Positions 5,127-5,254 of a stretch of 5,254 bases of DNA are shown one piece after another. How positions within the stretch are numbered: the stretch's first letter is position 1; each line of letters starts with the position of its first letter. Made by a program: the position numbers and the translations under genes. Below the pieces are notes generated by a model, which did not search any database, was not told the DNA's origin, and saw nothing but the letters and a program-made list of their open reading frames with translations. This DNA comes from an uncultured Eubacteriales bacterium (GTDB lineage Bacteria; Bacillota; Clostridia; Lachnospirales; Lachnospiraceae): assembly GCA_949297565.1 (NCBI GenBank), contig CASFUI010000003.1, positions 1 through 5,254 on the forward strand. The letters are read 5' to 3'.

Positions 5127-5142
5127 TATTTATGAAATACAT
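5124..5142. repeat. Perfect inverted repeat at the sigG start site
   Basis: ATGTATTT (5124-5131) and AAATACAT (5135-5142) are perfect 8-bp arms around a 3-bp centre, followed by TTTT. The repeat overlaps the end of the predicted -10 and the expected start of transcription, 26-44 nt before the TTG. It could be an operator for an unidentified regulator or a 5' leader hairpin. Confidence 0.6.
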
Positions 5143-5153
5143 TTTTAAATGAT

Positions 5154-5161
5154 AAAGGAGG
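5154..5161 (+). promoter_or_regulatory. sigG ribosome binding site
   Basis: AAAGGAGG lies 6 nt before TTG 5168, supporting this non-ATG start. Translation from here matches the known SigG N-terminus. Confidence 0.85.
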
Positions 5162-5167
5162 AGCAAA

Positions 5168-5254
5168 TTGGCTGGGTATAAAGTTGAAATATGCGGCGTC
5201 AACACTGCCGCCCTTCCACTGCTGAAGAACAGTGAAAAAGAAGAATTATTAAAA
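5168..5254 (+). CDS. sigG: RNA polymerase sporulation sigma factor SigG, 5' part
   Basis: Only the first 29 codons are present; the gene runs off the right edge. The peptide begins MAGYKVEICGVNTAALPLLKN. It closely follows the SigG opening (as recalled from Bacillus, KVEICGVDTSKLPVLKN), which is distinctive for the late forespore sigma factor. SigG directs RNA polymerase to forespore genes such as those for DNA protection and germination receptors. The start is TTG with a strong ribosome binding site, which may limit translation. Sigma regions 2 and 4 are outside the window, so the identity rests on the N-terminus. Divergent orientation to nrdR and a forespore-type promoter support it. Its presence implies a spore-forming lineage, though sporulation itself cannot be judged. 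Confidence 0.88.
   Translation, partial: MAGYKVEICGVNTAALPLLKNSEKEELLK

Overview
The window looks like the chromosome of a spore-forming Clostridia member, probably Lachnospiraceae-like. The evidence is a near-certain sigG start at the right edge, an NrdR, a YqeG-type phosphatase, type II dehydroquinase, strong AGGAGG ribosome binding sites and GTG/TTG starts. The genus assignment is inference from protein style; no search was possible.

Left part (1-1401): the end of an integrated mobile element. A complete tyrosine recombinase gene (175-1266, + strand, visibly more A+T-rich than the genes to its right) is preceded by a 174-nt leader dense in inverted repeats. The leader contains a possible pair of face-to-face promoters, a leftward intrinsic terminator at the window edge, and possibly a short degenerate reading frame. 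Between the integrase stop and the efp stop lie three tandem 11-bp repeats (GTTCCTTAC core), which are plausible arm-type integrase sites. They are followed by a hairpin flanked by a direct repeat CTGCAAATCCC. The rest of the element lies outside the window to the left.

Middle part (1402-5004, - strand): a compact leftward gene series nrdR - yqeG - aroE - aroK - aroQ - efp. The first five genes are separated by 14, -14, 15 and 6 nt, so they very probably form one operon read from a good sigma-A promoter at 5045-5073. efp follows after 120 nt, with its own probable promoter and a terminator at 1324-1350. The operon combines control of ribonucleotide reductase (NrdR), a HAD phosphatase of the YqeG family, three shikimate-pathway enzymes (dehydroquinase, shikimate dehydrogenase, shikimate kinase) and elongation factor P. 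All six proteins carry their expected catalytic or ligand residues.

Right part (5005-5254): a 163-nt divergent intergenic region with the nrdR promoter on the - strand and a sigma-F/sigma-G-like promoter on the + strand. The latter leads into the first 29 codons of sigG (TTG start). A perfect 8-bp inverted repeat sits at the expected sigG transcription start.

The housekeeping genes are ordinary. The parts most worth a second look are the integrase leader, with its predicted ~90-nt leftward RNA and opposed promoters, the integrase-proximal repeats at the efp junction, and the sigG upstream region.
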